A stretch of 56,556 nucleotides of DNA from Clostridiales bacterium (GCA_028725765.1 JAQYRL010000086.1:1-56556), one strand, 5' to 3'; counted from the stretch's first letter, positions 27,677-37,841 are shown. Notes: generated by a model from the sequence alone, not told the origin. Program-made: numbers and translations.

Positions 27677-28826
27677 TTAGTTTTCTTCTTTTTCCCTTAG
27701 TTTTCTAACAGCTAGAAGTGATCCCAATAGTACCAATCCGGTAGGAAGTAAAACAAAGCTGTTAGGGTCGCCAGTAGCTGGTGTGCTTCCTTTAAATTTT
27801 TCAGGATTCTTCTGTTTCTGATTTTCTGCCTTAGCAGTCAAAGTAAACGTTCCTGCAGGTGATTTTCCATATTCATAATTGAACTGGAAGGAATGATTTC
27901 CTGGCTTTAACCTATTCCAATATGATTTAGAAATTGTTACAACAGTTGATCCTGATTCAGCATTGTATTCACCAACTGGGATGAAATTGCCGTCTATCGT
28001 AATTCCGGTAAAATATTTAAGACTTCCATTACACGAAACGACATAATCACCATCAGCATTTATTGTAAGATTTGCATTATTTCCTAGGATCAATTTTAAA
28101 AGCATCTGTGCCATCATTTTGGCAGAATTTAGTTTTTAACTGCGTCTTCGTATGCTTTTTCAGATTTTGTTACTGCCTCCTCAGCTGCTTCAAAAGCCTT
28201 CTTTGCTTGCACATTTGCTTCTTCAGCTTTCTTGAGATCGTCTTTTGCTGTAATTTCATCCTCTTCGGCTTTCTGAAGTGCACCAGCCTTTTCTTTTACA
28301 TTCTCATTTGCATTATCTAGTTTAACTCTAGCTTTGTATTCTTCTGTCAATTTCGCCTTATAGTCTTCTGAAGCCTTTGCAAGAGCAGCAAATTTTTGAT
28401 TGTCTTCCTCTAGCTTTTCATATGCTTCCTTCGCCTGCTTTGTATCTGCAACCGCCTTATTATATGCTTCCTGTGCTTTTGCCTGTTCAGACTGAGCATT
28501 TTCCAGGCTAGCCTTTGCATCTGATACTGATTTTGTCTTATCTTCTAAAGATTTGGTTGACTTTCGAAGGGCATCAGAAGTCTGTGATACTGCATTTTTC
28601 TTTTTATCATATTCTATTGTGTCTTTTATTCTGCTGAATTCGTCTGCCTTCTTATTAAGATCTCCCTTAGCGTTTTCTATATTCTCTTCAGCCTCAACTA
28701 TATTTGTAGGCTATGCGTTCTCATTCTCACTACTAATCTCAGATCCTGGAACGGGTAGTGGTGTTGCATCATTGATGTAGCTACGGCAGCACTTAATCCT
28801 AAGCTTGCAAGTTTCTTCTTTAACAT
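27677..28826 (-). pseudogene. Decayed gene for a wall-anchored coiled-coil surface protein
   Basis: An intact ribosome binding site (GGAGGA) and start (28826) lead into a signal peptide (MLKKKLASLGLSAAVATS). Three lesions then follow. A frameshift near 28770 brings in the frame reading ATPLPVPGSEISSENENA. An in-frame TAG comes directly after that. An A5 run near 28133 needs one more A to join the coiled coil (ending EKAYEDAVK) to the C-terminal part. The middle (about 28130-28700) is a long Ala/Lys/Glu coiled coil. The last 146 codons hold an Ig-like module (DGDYVVSCNGSLKYFTG) and a sorting signal TPATGD, a hydrophobic helix and RKLREKEEN. It belongs to the same class as the adhesins at 0.5-8.9 kb. 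Sequencing error is possible for each lesion but unlikely for all three. Confidence 0.8.
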
Positions 28827-29016
28827 AATTTCCTCCTAATAAATCTAATATATATTTATTCTTCATATCAAAATTTTTATGTTATAAACTTCTTCATCGG
28901 ATATGTTGTATAATATTTATCAATCATTTGCAACTATTATTGCCATTTTACTTGCCTAACATTTCATACATTTTTACTATTTTTTACTTTTTTGTACAAT
29001 TTTTTATCACTTTTTA

Positions 29017-30441
29017 TTATTTTACTTCTTCGACTCTAATTATGTTGGTGTTGCCTGGCACATCAAGTGGCATTCCGCACGTTATCACAACCTTCTCACC
29101 ATGCCGAACAAGTCCACTATTTTGTGCTATCTGTATGCAATGTGTCATAAGTTCCTCAAGATTATCCTTGTAATCTACTCTGACTGACAAGACACCCCAC
29201 TCGAGTGCCATCTGATGATATGTCTTATCATAAGGAGTCATCGCGATAATTTGAGTTACTGGGCGGAATTTAGACATCTTGGTCGCCGTGTATCCCGTTT
29301 TGGTAATCGCCATTATTGCTCCAGCATCAATGTCATAAGCCATGGTGCACGCACTGTGCCCGACCGCATTCGTCAAGTCATTCATCGAATAGTTCCTAAC
29401 TGCCCTTGATCCTGTGATTTCAGCAGCCAAAAGATCCTCTTCTGCTTGGTTTGCAATCTTCCTCATAGATGCACATGCTTCAACAGGATATTGTCCTGCC
29501 GCCGTTTCACCTGAAAGCATCACAGCACTACTGCCATCAAACACCGCATTCGCTACGTCTGAGGTTTCAGCCCTGGTAGGTGTAGGATTTACAATCATGG
29601 ATTCGAGCATCTGCGTTGCTGTGATAGCTATTTTGCCAAGTTCCAGACACCTTGAAATGATTTTCTTCTGAATGCCCGGCAGCCTCTCGTAAGGCATCTC
29701 AACACCCATGTCTCCCCTTGCAACCATTATCCCGTCGGCAACTTTGAGAATTTCACTGAAGTTTTTGAGACCCTGTTTATTCTCTATCTTTGCAATAATC
29801 TTGATATCTTTTCCACCCAATTCATCGACAAAGCCCCTTAGCTTCAAGATGTCCTCCTTGCTTCTCACAAACGATGCTGCAATGTAGTCGACATCCATCT
29901 CAACGCCGAATTTTAGGTCCTGCTTATCAACAGGGCTCAGATAATCCATTGACAGAACCGTATTAGGCAAATTTATCCCCTTATTGTCGCTTATAAATCC
30001 ACCAACCAAAACGGTACAAAATACTTCTCTCTGAGTCACCTTATCGGCTCGCATCACTATTTTGCCGTCATCAAGCAGAATGGTTGTCCCCTCGCTAACG
30101 TCACTTGTGAAATCACCGTATTTGACATAAGCTTTTTTATCGTCACCAATAACTTCGTCAATTGTCAGCACGAAATTATTGCCCTTTTCAAGATATGCTT
30201 TACCTCCTGCAATCTTACCGATCCTTATTTCTGGCCCCTTTGTGTCAAGCAAAACAGCAGCCGCTATGCCAAGTTTATCTCTAACTTCTCGAAAAGTTTC
30301 AATCTTTTTTCTATGCTCCTCATGTGTACCGTGCGAGAAATTTATTCTGCCAACATTCATCCCAAACATGAATAGTTTTTCTATAATCTCAGCTGATTCT
30401 GAAGCCGGACCTAGTGTGCATATTATTTTGGTTCTATTCAT
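29017..30441 (-). CDS. pyk: Pyruvate kinase
   Basis: A 474-residue pyruvate kinase making pyruvate and ATP from PEP and ADP. It shows TKIICTLGPAS at the start, NVGRINFSHG, LLDTKGPEIR, the active-site IIAKIENKQG (catalytic Lys) and VARGDMGVE, and TATQMLESM. The length is that of the short form without the PEP-utiliser extension found in Bacillus. It is a monocistronic gene divergent from the YeiH-family gene. AT-rich 28827-29016 downstream shows no clear terminator. Confidence 0.96.
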   Translation of the reverse strand: MNRTKIICTLGPASESAEIIEKLFMFGMNVGRINFSHGTHEEHRKKIETFREVRDKLGIAAAVLLDTKGPEIRIGKIAGGKAYLEKGNNFVLTIDEVIGDDKKAYVKYGDFTSDVSEGTTILLDDGKIVMRADKVTQREVFCTVLVGGFISDNKGINLPNTVLSMDYLSPVDKQDLKFGVEMDVDYIAASFVRSKEDILKLRGFVDELGGKDIKIIAKIENKQGLKNFSEILKVADGIMVARGDMGVEMPYERLPGIQKKIISRCLELGKIAITATQMLESMIVNPTPTRAETSDVANAVFDGSSAVMLSGETAAGQYPVEACASMRKIANQAEEDLLAAEITGSRAVRNYSMNDLTNAVGHSACTMAYDIDAGAIMAITKTGYTATKMSKFRPVTQIIAMTPYDKTYHQMALEWGVLSVRVDYKDNLEELMTHCIQIAQNSGLVRHGEKVVITCGMPLDVPGNTNIIRVEEVK

Positions 30442-30523
30442 TCCTTAACTACCTCCTCATCCATCCTAATAATCGCATTATATTTAAGTTTTAATCAAAC
30501 TTTTTCTCTAATTTTAACTTTTT

Positions 30524-30537
30524 ACTTTATATAAAGT
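30524..30537. promoter_or_regulatory. 14-bp palindrome between divergent pyk and yeiH-type genes
   Basis: ACTTTAT-ATAAAGT is a perfect inverted repeat in the 148-base intergenic region. It could be an operator for either gene, or chance in an AT-rich region. Confidence 0.25.
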
Positions 30538-30589
30538 ATATAATTTTTTCATCTTTTTTTCCACCCGAAAAAGGTGTATAATTGTCCAC

Positions 30590-31663
30590 ATGAACACATT
30601 TACTAATAATTTTAAAAATATTTTACCGGGATTTTTATTCTGCTTAGCGATTGCAATTCCAAGTTATTTTCTCGGTCATATCTTCCCCGTCGTTGGCGGG
30701 CCAGTCATTGCCATACTCATCGGCATGATAATCACTGTTTTTTACAAAAAAAGAGAATTAACAAAGTCAGGGATCACATTTACCTCAAAGAAAATTCTTC
30801 ATTGGGCGGTTATCTTCCTCGGCTTTGGCCTCAACCTAGGTGTAATTGTTGAGACAGGAAAGCAATCCCTACCTATAATTGTATCGACAATCGCAACTTC
30901 TCTAATTGTTGCATTTTGCTTGCACAAAATATTGGGCACTAACGGCAAAATCGCTACGATGATAGGTGTCGGTTCGTCCATATGTGGAGGTTCGGCAGTC
31001 GCTGCAACTGCTCCAGTAATCGAAGCAGAAGATGAAGAGATTGCACAGGCAATATCTATAATATTCTTTTTCAACGTGGTGGCAGCTCTAATATTTCCAA
31101 TGCTTGGCAACGCCCTTAATTTTGATACAACAGCTGGCGATGCCTTCGGTATTTTTTCGGGCACTGCAGTAAACGATACCTCTTCGGTAACCGCTACCGC
31201 ATCCACATGGGACGCAATGCATAATCTAGGAACGCAAACTCTTGACAAGGCTGTAACTGTTAAGCTTACCAGAACACTTGCTATTATACCTATTACGCTT
31301 GTACTCGCCTTTCTTCAGACTAAGAAAGATGAAGAAGAAATCGAAAGACAGGAAACTCTGAAAGGCAAGGAAATAAAAAAAGTTTCAATTCTGAAACTCT
31401 TTCCAATGTTCATATTGTATTTTATTTTGGCGTCGGTTATTACCACGATTGCGACCTCTCAAGGTGTGTCTCCAGAGGTATTTGAGCCTATGAAGTTCAT
31501 AAGCAAGTTCTTTATCATTCTTGCAATGGCTGCCATAGGTCTTTCAACAGACATAGTGAAGCTTATAAAGACAGGTGTTAAGCCGCTGTTTATGGGTTTT
31601 TGCTGCTGGATTTCAATAACAGCTGTCAGCCTTCTGATGCAACATCTTCTAAATCTTTGGTGA
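30590..31663 (+). CDS. YeiH/UPF0324 family membrane transporter (putative sulfate exporter)
   Basis: A 357-residue protein with about ten hydrophobic segments. FLGFGLNLG, the GVGSSICGGSAVAATAPVI signature and GTAVNDTSSVTA mark the YeiH/PSE family. The substrate is not established from sequence; sulfur-oxyanion export is the family label. A weak AAGGTG lies 13 bases before the ATG. A small gene follows five bases after the stop. Confidence 0.87.
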   Translation: MNTFTNNFKNILPGFLFCLAIAIPSYFLGHIFPVVGGPVIAILIGMIITVFYKKRELTKSGITFTSKKILHWAVIFLGFGLNLGVIVETGKQSLPIIVSTIATSLIVAFCLHKILGTNGKIATMIGVGSSICGGSAVAATAPVIEAEDEEIAQAISIIFFFNVVAALIFPMLGNALNFDTTAGDAFGIFSGTAVNDTSSVTATASTWDAMHNLGTQTLDKAVTVKLTRTLAIIPITLVLAFLQTKKDEEEIERQETLKGKEIKKVSILKLFPMFILYFILASVITTIATSQGVSPEVFEPMKFISKFFIILAMAAIGLSTDIVKLIKTGVKPLFMGFCCWISITAVSLLMQHLLNLW

Positions 31664-31668
31664 TAATT

Positions 31669-31821
31669 ATGAAAAAACATGAACTATATCAACTACTCGA
31701 ACAGAGTGAATCTGATTTCAAAAACGATTGCACCTTAACCTTCGAAGATTCCATGAAAAAAATAAGAGAGCAATACGATAATGATTCATATGATACTTCA
31801 CTCAAGGCAGAATTGGATTGA
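31669..31821 (+). CDS. Small hypothetical protein, 50 residues
   Basis: An open frame starting six bases after the yeiH-type stop: MKKHELYQLLEQSESDFKND..., acidic and predicted mostly helical, no signal peptide or membrane segment. No family recognised. The spacing suggests co-transcription with the transporter, but the ribosome binding site is weak (GGTGAT), so it may not be expressed. Confidence 0.4.
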   Translation: MKKHELYQLLEQSESDFKNDCTLTFEDSMKKIREQYDNDSYDTSLKAELD

Positions 31822-31899
31822 TATTCTGTAAATCTATCCCGCTTAGTTATCTTGCGAGAGGTGGCAAATAGAATTAGATTATAATCTTATATATATAAA

Positions 31900-31921
31900 G
31901 GGAGCCGTTTTCACGGCTCCC
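31900..31921. terminator. Bidirectional terminator overlapping a stop codon
   Basis: GGGAGCCG/CGGCTCCC (31900-31907, 31914-31921) with a TTTTCA loop. On the minus strand the first arm encodes the last residues (WEP) and stop of the tRNA-editing gene; T/A-rich arms follow on both sides. Confidence 0.75.
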
Positions 31922-32408
31922 ATATTATTTTGTTGCCTAAGCTTTCAAGATATTTAACAAATTGGTGTTTCTTTACCGTTAATGTCGCGGTGTTTCTGTT
32001 CGGGTGAAAGTTTATTAATTCATCCTCATCAGCCTCTGAAATCGCGTGATCAACTACGATAATTATGTCGTGCTCGTCGTTATTTAGAAGTCCATAGGGG
32101 CTGACAGAGCCAGGCTTTAATCCCATTTTTTCGTACAACTCTTCGGGATGAGCAAACCTTATCTTCCCCCAACCTGTGAATTCTTTAAAATATTTATTTT
32201 CCATCTTGCGGCTATCTTCAAGGATTACTAGATAGTATGTGTCGGCCTTTTTGTCTTTGATGAGAAGGTTTTTAAAATTAAGCCCTGGCATCATGCAATC
32301 ATTTGCTATTACATCTTCCACAGAAAACAGGGGTGGATGTTCTTTGACAGTGTAATCATCAATCCCAAGCTCTTTAAGTTTTGCGTATAAATCTTTTTCC
32401 GTAATCAT
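31911..32408 (-). CDS. YbaK/ProX-type aminoacyl-tRNA deacylase
   Basis: A 165-residue single-domain protein of the prolyl-tRNA editing family (YbaK/PrdX-like). It starts MITEKDLYAKLKELGIDDYTVKEHPP (read here in two halves) and has the FKNLLIKDKK segment, GKIRFAHPEELYE and the GSVSPYGLLN signature. Such proteins hydrolyse mischarged Ala- or Cys-tRNA(Pro). It lies two bases after the ABC permease gene and may share its transcript, with no obvious functional link. Confidence 0.87.
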   Translation of the reverse strand: MITEKDLYAKLKELGIDDYTVKEHPPLFSVEDVIANDCMMPGLNFKNLLIKDKKADTYYLVILEDSRKMENKYFKEFTGWGKIRFAHPEELYEKMGLKPGSVSPYGLLNNDEHDIIIVVDHAISEADEDELINFHPNRNTATLTVKKHQFVKYLESLGNKIIWEP

Positions 32409-32409
32409 T

Positions 32410-34014
32410 TTAATTAACCTTTAATAAAAGCTCATCTGCATTATTTTTGAGCATCGAATAAATTATAAGAGAACCGATTGCAAGTGAGGCGAGCATGAAC
32501 CACATGTATGCAAAGAATCCCATAAAACTTCCAAAGATTAAGAAGTATAGGATTAGAAAAAAGGCTGTAATTCCGAAGCTCGAGAAGGATGCTATCGTTG
32601 GACCTCCAGCCCTTTTAAATGCTTCATTCTCACTTATCCAATCAAGCTTAAAGTGTTTCAGATTGATATATATTCCAAACATACTGAAAAATATCATCGT
32701 GAATACAGGCATAAGCAGCATCATGATAAGTCCCGCACCTTTGATGTTAAATAATAAGATAAATAGTATTGATTCTATTTCAAAAACCGGCAGCAATGTC
32801 ACAACCGGCACAAGTCCCTTTGCAAGCAGTATGTCAATTGTGCGGATCGGCAAACTCTTAATAATCCAGATGTTTTTTCCTTCCATATTGATTGACGCCG
32901 ATGTAAGCAAGGCGCCACTTGATACAAACTGGTATATGAGCATTGAGAAAATTGCTGGTATAGCCTTGGTGCTCGACACCCCGTATACCGATAGGACGTT
33001 CACAACATCTTCGAGTTTATCTTTTTTGAGGAATAGATATACAAGCATCATAGCGACAAAAAATATCGATGTTCCGTATGACATGAAATACATAGGTGTT
33101 TTTAGAAATCTTGCAACCTCTTTATGCAATAGTGCCACGAAAACTGGCCTGCTATTATAATCTCCACCCTTGTATATAATCTTCTTTGTTTTATTTTCAT
33201 GTAAGAGTATTTTAAAGAACGATTTTTTGATTACGAGGTATATGAGAAATGCAGGTATTAGCACGGTTGCAATGAATATCGCTGCATACAAAATATTTTG
33301 TTGTGTGAAAGATTCCCCCATATAGTATAGCGGTCTTGCGAAAGTCATAATTCCACTTGAAATTTTATCAGCGTGCTTTTTAATCGCATCTCCGACGTTT
33401 TCTAGGTTAAATATCGAATAGAAATAAATTGCAAAAAATATTAGATACAGAATTGTGGATATTATGGTTTTGTTTTTTATTTTTGACAGTATAATACTTA
33501 CGCCCCATGCAAGTAATGACGTGAACATTGTAACAAATACAACCATTGCGATATAGTTAAGTAGCAAAATAATGATTGGTATTACTTTGATAGAGCCAAG
33601 CGCAAGTGAGTGCCCTATTACAGTTCCCGTATAGAACGGGAGTGCATATATCAGATTAAAGAATGCTATGGCAAAAATTCGAGAAAGTACTATCTGCCCA
33701 GGTTTTATCGGCATTGACATCAGAATCTCATTATCTTTCGACTCATAAATTTGCTGTTGAGCCATGAATACGCTTCCAAGAAAGCATAGAAAGAATGCTA
33801 CCCCCATAGCCAGGCTAATTATAAGCCATTCCTGGTGAGATTCTTTTAAAGTCACCGCTGCTAGACCCACGGTAGATGCTGTTATTGCATTTATAAATAA
33901 TAAATACATTACGAGGCCGAAAATAGTGAGTACAATTCCACCGGTTTTCTTTTTCTTTCCAAATAGCGACGATAGAATCAGTTTTATTCTTATCCGTACA
34001 AGTAGCCTAATCAT
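32410..34014 (-). CDS. ABC exporter permease
   Basis: A 534-residue protein with about twelve hydrophobic segments, resembling ABC-2-type exporter permeases of Firmicutes (N-terminus LVRIRIKLILSSLFGKKKKTG, then paired helices; a MSMPIKPGQIVLSRI segment). It overlaps the ATPase gene by eight bases. The cargo cannot be told from the sequence; bacteriocin, peptide or lipid export would all fit. Confidence 0.8.
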   Translation of the reverse strand: MIRLLVRIRIKLILSSLFGKKKKTGGIVLTIFGLVMYLLFINAITASTVGLAAVTLKESHQEWLIISLAMGVAFFLCFLGSVFMAQQQIYESKDNEILMSMPIKPGQIVLSRIFAIAFFNLIYALPFYTGTVIGHSLALGSIKVIPIIILLLNYIAMVVFVTMFTSLLAWGVSIILSKIKNKTIISTILYLIFFAIYFYSIFNLENVGDAIKKHADKISSGIMTFARPLYYMGESFTQQNILYAAIFIATVLIPAFLIYLVIKKSFFKILLHENKTKKIIYKGGDYNSRPVFVALLHKEVARFLKTPMYFMSYGTSIFFVAMMLVYLFLKKDKLEDVVNVLSVYGVSSTKAIPAIFSMLIYQFVSSGALLTSASINMEGKNIWIIKSLPIRTIDILLAKGLVPVVTLLPVFEIESILFILLFNIKGAGLIMMLLMPVFTMIFFSMFGIYINLKHFKLDWISENEAFKRAGGPTIASFSSFGITAFFLILYFLIFGSFMGFFAYMWFMLASLAIGSLIIYSMLKNNADELLLKVN

Positions 34015-34741
34015 TCACGACCTCCTCTGACTGGGCATCCAGTTCAAGGAATACATCTTCAAGAGAGGTCTTTCCCTTAACCTCTTCCATCGTGCCTGAT
34101 GCTACAAGTTTTCCTTTCTTGATGATTGCGACCTTATCACACAGTTTTTCGGCTACTTCAAGAACGTGGGTTGAGAAAAATATCGCACTACCCTCGCTGC
34201 ATAAATCTTTCATGAAATTTTTTAGATGGTGAGTTGCAGTTGGATCAAGGCCAACAAAGGGTTCGTCCATCATCAAAAGTTTTGGCTTGTGAACAAGCGC
34301 CGAGATAATAGCTAGTTTCTGCTTCATACCGTGCGAATACGTGCTTATCGGCTGTGCCAAATTATCATATATACCAAGTAAATTAGCAAGGTTTTTGATT
34401 CTCGTCTTTCTATCCTCAGAATTGACACCGTAAACATCAGAAACAAAATTTAGATATTTTATTCCTGTAAGCACCTCATACAAATCAGGGTTATCTGGAA
34501 GGTATGCCATAATTTTCTTGCATTCAAGAGGATTATCCTTGATGCTCATTCCATTAATTAAAATTTCTCCCCTACCAAAATTCAGTATACCTGCACATGC
34601 TTTCAAGGTCGTCGTTTTTCCTGCTCCATTATGTCCTATAAAGGCACAGATTTCTCCCTGATTTATTTCAAGGCTCAGGTCATCAACTGCTTTAAAATCA
34701 TCATAATACTTGCTATAGTTTTTTATTGATAAAACGCTCAT
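34007..34741 (-). CDS. ABC exporter ATP-binding protein
   Basis: A 244-residue ATPase: Walker A GHNGAGKTTT, a signature-like STYSHGMKQKLAI, Walker B PKLLMMDEP, the switch His in FFSTHVLE. It energises the adjacent permease. Start at 34741 with the gene pair translationally coupled. The organisation is typical of drug/antimicrobial-peptide exporters, but no regulator or immunity gene is adjacent. Confidence 0.92.
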   Translation of the reverse strand: MSVLSIKNYSKYYDDFKAVDDLSLEINQGEICAFIGHNGAGKTTTLKACAGILNFGRGEILINGMSIKDNPLECKKIMAYLPDNPDLYEVLTGIKYLNFVSDVYGVNSEDRKTRIKNLANLLGIYDNLAQPISTYSHGMKQKLAIISALVHKPKLLMMDEPFVGLDPTATHHLKNFMKDLCSEGSAIFFSTHVLEVAEKLCDKVAIIKKGKLVASGTMEEVKGKTSLEDVFLELDAQSEEVVND

Positions 34742-34773
34742 TCACTAATATCCTTCCTAAAATTCCTACAATT

Positions 34774-35694
34774 TTAATATTCTGTTTTGTTAATATGCTC
34801 AATGGCAGCAAGTGCCGCAATCGCTCCGTCAGATACAGCAGTTGTAATCTGTCTTACCTTCTTTGCTCTGCAATCGCCCGCAGCAAAAATACCGTCAGTA
34901 CCGGTTAAGCAGTCCTCGCTTGCCTCAACGTAGCCTGCTTTGTTAAGTTTAACAACATCCTTAAAAATATCATTCTCTGGCATCTGACCAATCGCAACGA
35001 ACAAGCCGTCGATCTTAAGTTCTCTCTTCTCGCCTGTTTTCTTATTTTCCACCTCTATGCCTTGGATAAATCTTTCTCCTTTTATAGCGGTAACGACTGA
35101 ATCCAAAACTAATTCTACGTTCTTCTTGCTCTTCACTCTCTTAACATTTGTAGCATCTGCTCTGAATTCATCTCTTCTGTGAACAAGATATACCTTCTCA
35201 GCGATATCACTCAAAACCTCAGCATCTTCAAGTGCTGTATTGCCTCCGCCACAGACTGCAACTGTTTTGTCCCTAAAAAATGCACCGTCGCACGTCGCAC
35301 AGTAGCTTATGCCTGCACCCCTGAAACGATCTTCATTTTCTACGCCAAGAGGCCTTGGAGAAGATCCTGTTGCGATGATTATCGCTTTACATTGATATTC
35401 CTTACCCGATGTTGTTATAACAGTCTTAATTGGCTTGTCTGCATCCCTTATCTCGAAAATTTCCTCATAGCTCATTTCTGCACCCAGGTCCTTCATCTGG
35501 TTGTATGTTTTATCTGCAAAATCCAGTCCCGTCATATTTGGTATCCCAGGGTAATTTGCAACTTCAGCAGTGTTTATAACCTGCCCGCCATAGCTTAGTT
35601 TGTCAAAAACTATAGTCTTCTTTCCGCCCCTCTGTCCGTAAATTGCAGCCGTCATGCCTGCGGGACCTGCTCCAATAATTAAAATATCATACAT
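34774..35694 (-). CDS. trxB: Thioredoxin reductase
   Basis: A 306-residue FAD/NADPH flavoenzyme: FAD motif GAGPAGMTAA, redox cysteines C132 and C135 (YCATCDGAFF), NADPH motif GGGNTALEDA and C-terminal IFAAGDCR. It keeps thioredoxin reduced in the cytoplasm. Its own promoter is likely: 240 bases without a gene lie upstream. Confidence 0.95.
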   Translation of the reverse strand: MYDILIIGAGPAGMTAAIYGQRGGKKTIVFDKLSYGGQVINTAEVANYPGIPNMTGLDFADKTYNQMKDLGAEMSYEEIFEIRDADKPIKTVITTSGKEYQCKAIIIATGSSPRPLGVENEDRFRGAGISYCATCDGAFFRDKTVAVCGGGNTALEDAEVLSDIAEKVYLVHRRDEFRADATNVKRVKSKKNVELVLDSVVTAIKGERFIQGIEVENKKTGEKRELKIDGLFVAIGQMPENDIFKDVVKLNKAGYVEASEDCLTGTDGIFAAGDCRAKKVRQITTAVSDGAIAALAAIEHINKTEY

Positions 35695-35825
35695 GGTTTA
35701 ACCTCCAAATCTCTTTTTGACTGTCCCTATAATCATATCTAAAATTCATTTAAAAATCTATACCATATTTTATATTTTACGAGGAATTTCCTGTTGTTTA
35801 TTTCGCTAATTTTGATAATTTCTAT

Positions 35826-35900
35826 GAGGAAAATACAGAAATGCCCCGCAGTCTAGGTTTGTATTATTGTGAATTAACAAACATCTCGCTGCGAGGCATT
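35826..35900 (-). terminator. Terminator of the BMP lipoprotein gene
   Basis: AATGCCTCGCAG pairs with CTGCGGGGCATT (35900-35889, 35851-35840 on the minus strand) with an inner TTTGT/ACAAA pairing, followed by TCTGTATTTT. The rest of 35701-35825 is AT-rich without a recognised element beyond the trxB ribosome binding site. Confidence 0.75.
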
Positions 35901-35934
35901 CTTAATTGCTTATTTGTTTAAATTTATAAAATAA

Positions 35935-37020
35935 CTATTTGATTATCATTAGGCTAACATTTGGTACCTTAGAAGCAAGATCAGCTTCCTGAGTATCCTG
36001 GTCGTTAGGAATTTCAATTCCGCCTTCAGCTAGTTTATCATAAATTTTCTTGTAATCGTCCTTCTTGAATTTCTTGAACTGAGAAGTCTTCATAGGTAGT
36101 CCAACTCTTTCTTCCTTAGCACCAAGAACTAGAGGCTGTCCACCCTTGAATTCATCTTTCTTATAAGCATCAAGTTGGTCCTTTACAGATTCTTTAAGAA
36201 GCTTCATAGCAGAAGTAATAACTGTCTTTGACTGTGAGCTCTGGTCAACGTCAACTCCGATTACCTTCCCATCGCTTTCTTCAGCAGCAGATGAGATTGA
36301 ATCGAATATAGCTCCTCCGCAAGAGAATATAACTTCTGTGCCATCAGCATACCAACCTGCGGCTTTTGCCTTGATATCAGGTGATGCTTTGAAGTCTCCA
36401 GTGTAGTTGTATTTGATTGATACATTCTTGTTATCTTCAGCTGCAGCATCGTTTGCACCCTTTACAAATCCGTATCCGTATCTAACTACTGCAGGTACTG
36501 CCATACCACCCATGAATCCTAGTTTAGTATTGCCTTCCTTTACAGCAGCATATCCAGCAAGGTATCCTGCCTGTTCTTCAGCATATACAATTGATACAGT
36601 ATTATCCTTAATTTCAGGTTCTGATTCAGGTGTTTCTGCTGGAGCACCGTCGATAAATATGAATTTAACATCAGGATATTTAGACTGTGCCTGGAAAATT
36701 GGCTCCTGGAACAAGAATCCTGGAGTTGCTATAACTTTAGCGCCTGCCTTAACAGCTAGGTCAATCTGCTCCATTCTTGCCTTGTTGGAATCCTCTGCAG
36801 GCTGGTAATACTTGTATGTAACATCGTTCTTCTCAGCCCATTCTTTAACGCCTTCCCAAGTACCCTGGTTGAAAGACTTATCGTCAATCGTTCCAACGTC
36901 AGTGATCATTGCAATCTCATAGGTGTTATCTTCGCTTTTGCTACTGTCATCTTTGCTTCCACAAGCGAAAGCAGTAAATGCCAAGCATAGGCAAAGTGCC
37001 ACCGTCAATGCTTTTTTCAT
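35935..37020 (-). CDS. BMP/Med-family nucleoside-binding lipoprotein
   Basis: A 361-residue lipoprotein: signal peptide with lipobox FAFAC-like (FTAFAC, Cys20), then a periplasmic-binding-protein fold with DVGTIDDKSFNQGTWEG and GGMAVPAVVRYGYGFVKGA, typical of BmpA/PnrA (Med). These bind purine nucleosides for an ABC importer. No ATPase or permease gene is adjacent, so it must pair with a system encoded elsewhere or act alone. It has its own terminator. Confidence 0.9.
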   Translation of the reverse strand: MKKALTVALCLCLAFTAFACGSKDDSSKSEDNTYEIAMITDVGTIDDKSFNQGTWEGVKEWAEKNDVTYKYYQPAEDSNKARMEQIDLAVKAGAKVIATPGFLFQEPIFQAQSKYPDVKFIFIDGAPAETPESEPEIKDNTVSIVYAEEQAGYLAGYAAVKEGNTKLGFMGGMAVPAVVRYGYGFVKGANDAAAEDNKNVSIKYNYTGDFKASPDIKAKAAGWYADGTEVIFSCGGAIFDSISSAAEESDGKVIGVDVDQSSQSKTVITSAMKLLKESVKDQLDAYKKDEFKGGQPLVLGAKEERVGLPMKTSQFKKFKKDDYKKIYDKLAEGGIEIPNDQDTQEADLASKVPNVSLMIIK

Positions 37021-37102
37021 AATAAATTCCTCCTAAATTAAGTTATCTTTATTAACTTTTCTAATTAGTATTCTACACCAGATTGTAAAAATTGTCTATC
37101 AA

Positions 37103-37744
37103 TTATGTCAAGTTTTCAACAAGAGTTGTAACAGTGGCCGCAGTTATTTTAGCTGTAAGTCCCCACAAAATAGCTTCCTCTCCAGAAAATTGTGAATAAA
37201 CCGGGATAGACCACTTCGCACCCTTCCAAGGGTTCCTCTCATTTACTTGAAGTTCTTCCTTATAGGGAAAATCCTCCTCTATAGATGCACTTATATTTTC
37301 CCAAAATATCTCAGGAGGATTCTTGATAAGATCAGATAGCTTGACCAAAAACACCCTTTCAACTTCATCTTTTGAAATCTGCATATGCTGATAATCTTCA
37401 TAATCTATCATTCCAATATAGCTGAAAAGCGTATAATTGGCATATCCATATACAATATCTCCCCTGCCGATTATATGAATCCTATCGATAGGAAGCCCGA
37501 GTTCTTCAGATGTTTCCCTGATTGCAGCACCCATCGGTCCCTCTCCGATTTCAACACGGCCGCCTGGAAAACAAACCTCTCCCGGCTGATGTTTTAGTCT
37601 GCTTGATCTAACTTCATACAAAATATATAGTTCTCCATCCTTTTCAATAAAGGGTATGAGTACAGAAAAATACTTATGTGATCCTATGGGTTTGGGAGTA
37701 TGATTATCAAATGTCTTGCTAACATCTTTTAATGTAATTTTCAC
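37103..37744 (-). CDS. Nudix hydrolase, probable CoA pyrophosphatase
   Basis: A 213-residue protein with a complete Nudix box at about residues 62-84 (GRVEIGEG...RETSEELGL), preceded by QPGEVCFPGG, the UPF0035 signature of CoA/acyl-CoA diphosphatases (NudL/YeaB type). The catalytic glutamates are present. The substrate is inferred from that signature. Single gene. Confidence 0.87.
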   Translation of the reverse strand: MKITLKDVSKTFDNHTPKPIGSHKYFSVLIPFIEKDGELYILYEVRSSRLKHQPGEVCFPGGRVEIGEGPMGAAIRETSEELGLPIDRIHIIGRGDIVYGYANYTLFSYIGMIDYEDYQHMQISKDEVERVFLVKLSDLIKNPPEIFWENISASIEEDFPYKEELQVNERNPWKGAKWSIPVYSQFSGEEAILWGLTAKITAATVTTLVENLT

Positions 37745-37841
37745 AATATCTCTCCTAATAATTATATTTTACTATCGAAGTTTTAACTATTCATATGCAA
37801 TTCTTCATGTTTTCATTATTGATTTTTCTAGTATTTTCACA

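Noticed and set aside
31459..31680. Minus-strand open frames opposite the yeiH-type gene
   Set aside because: Shadow frames of a well-supported membrane protein, without start signals.
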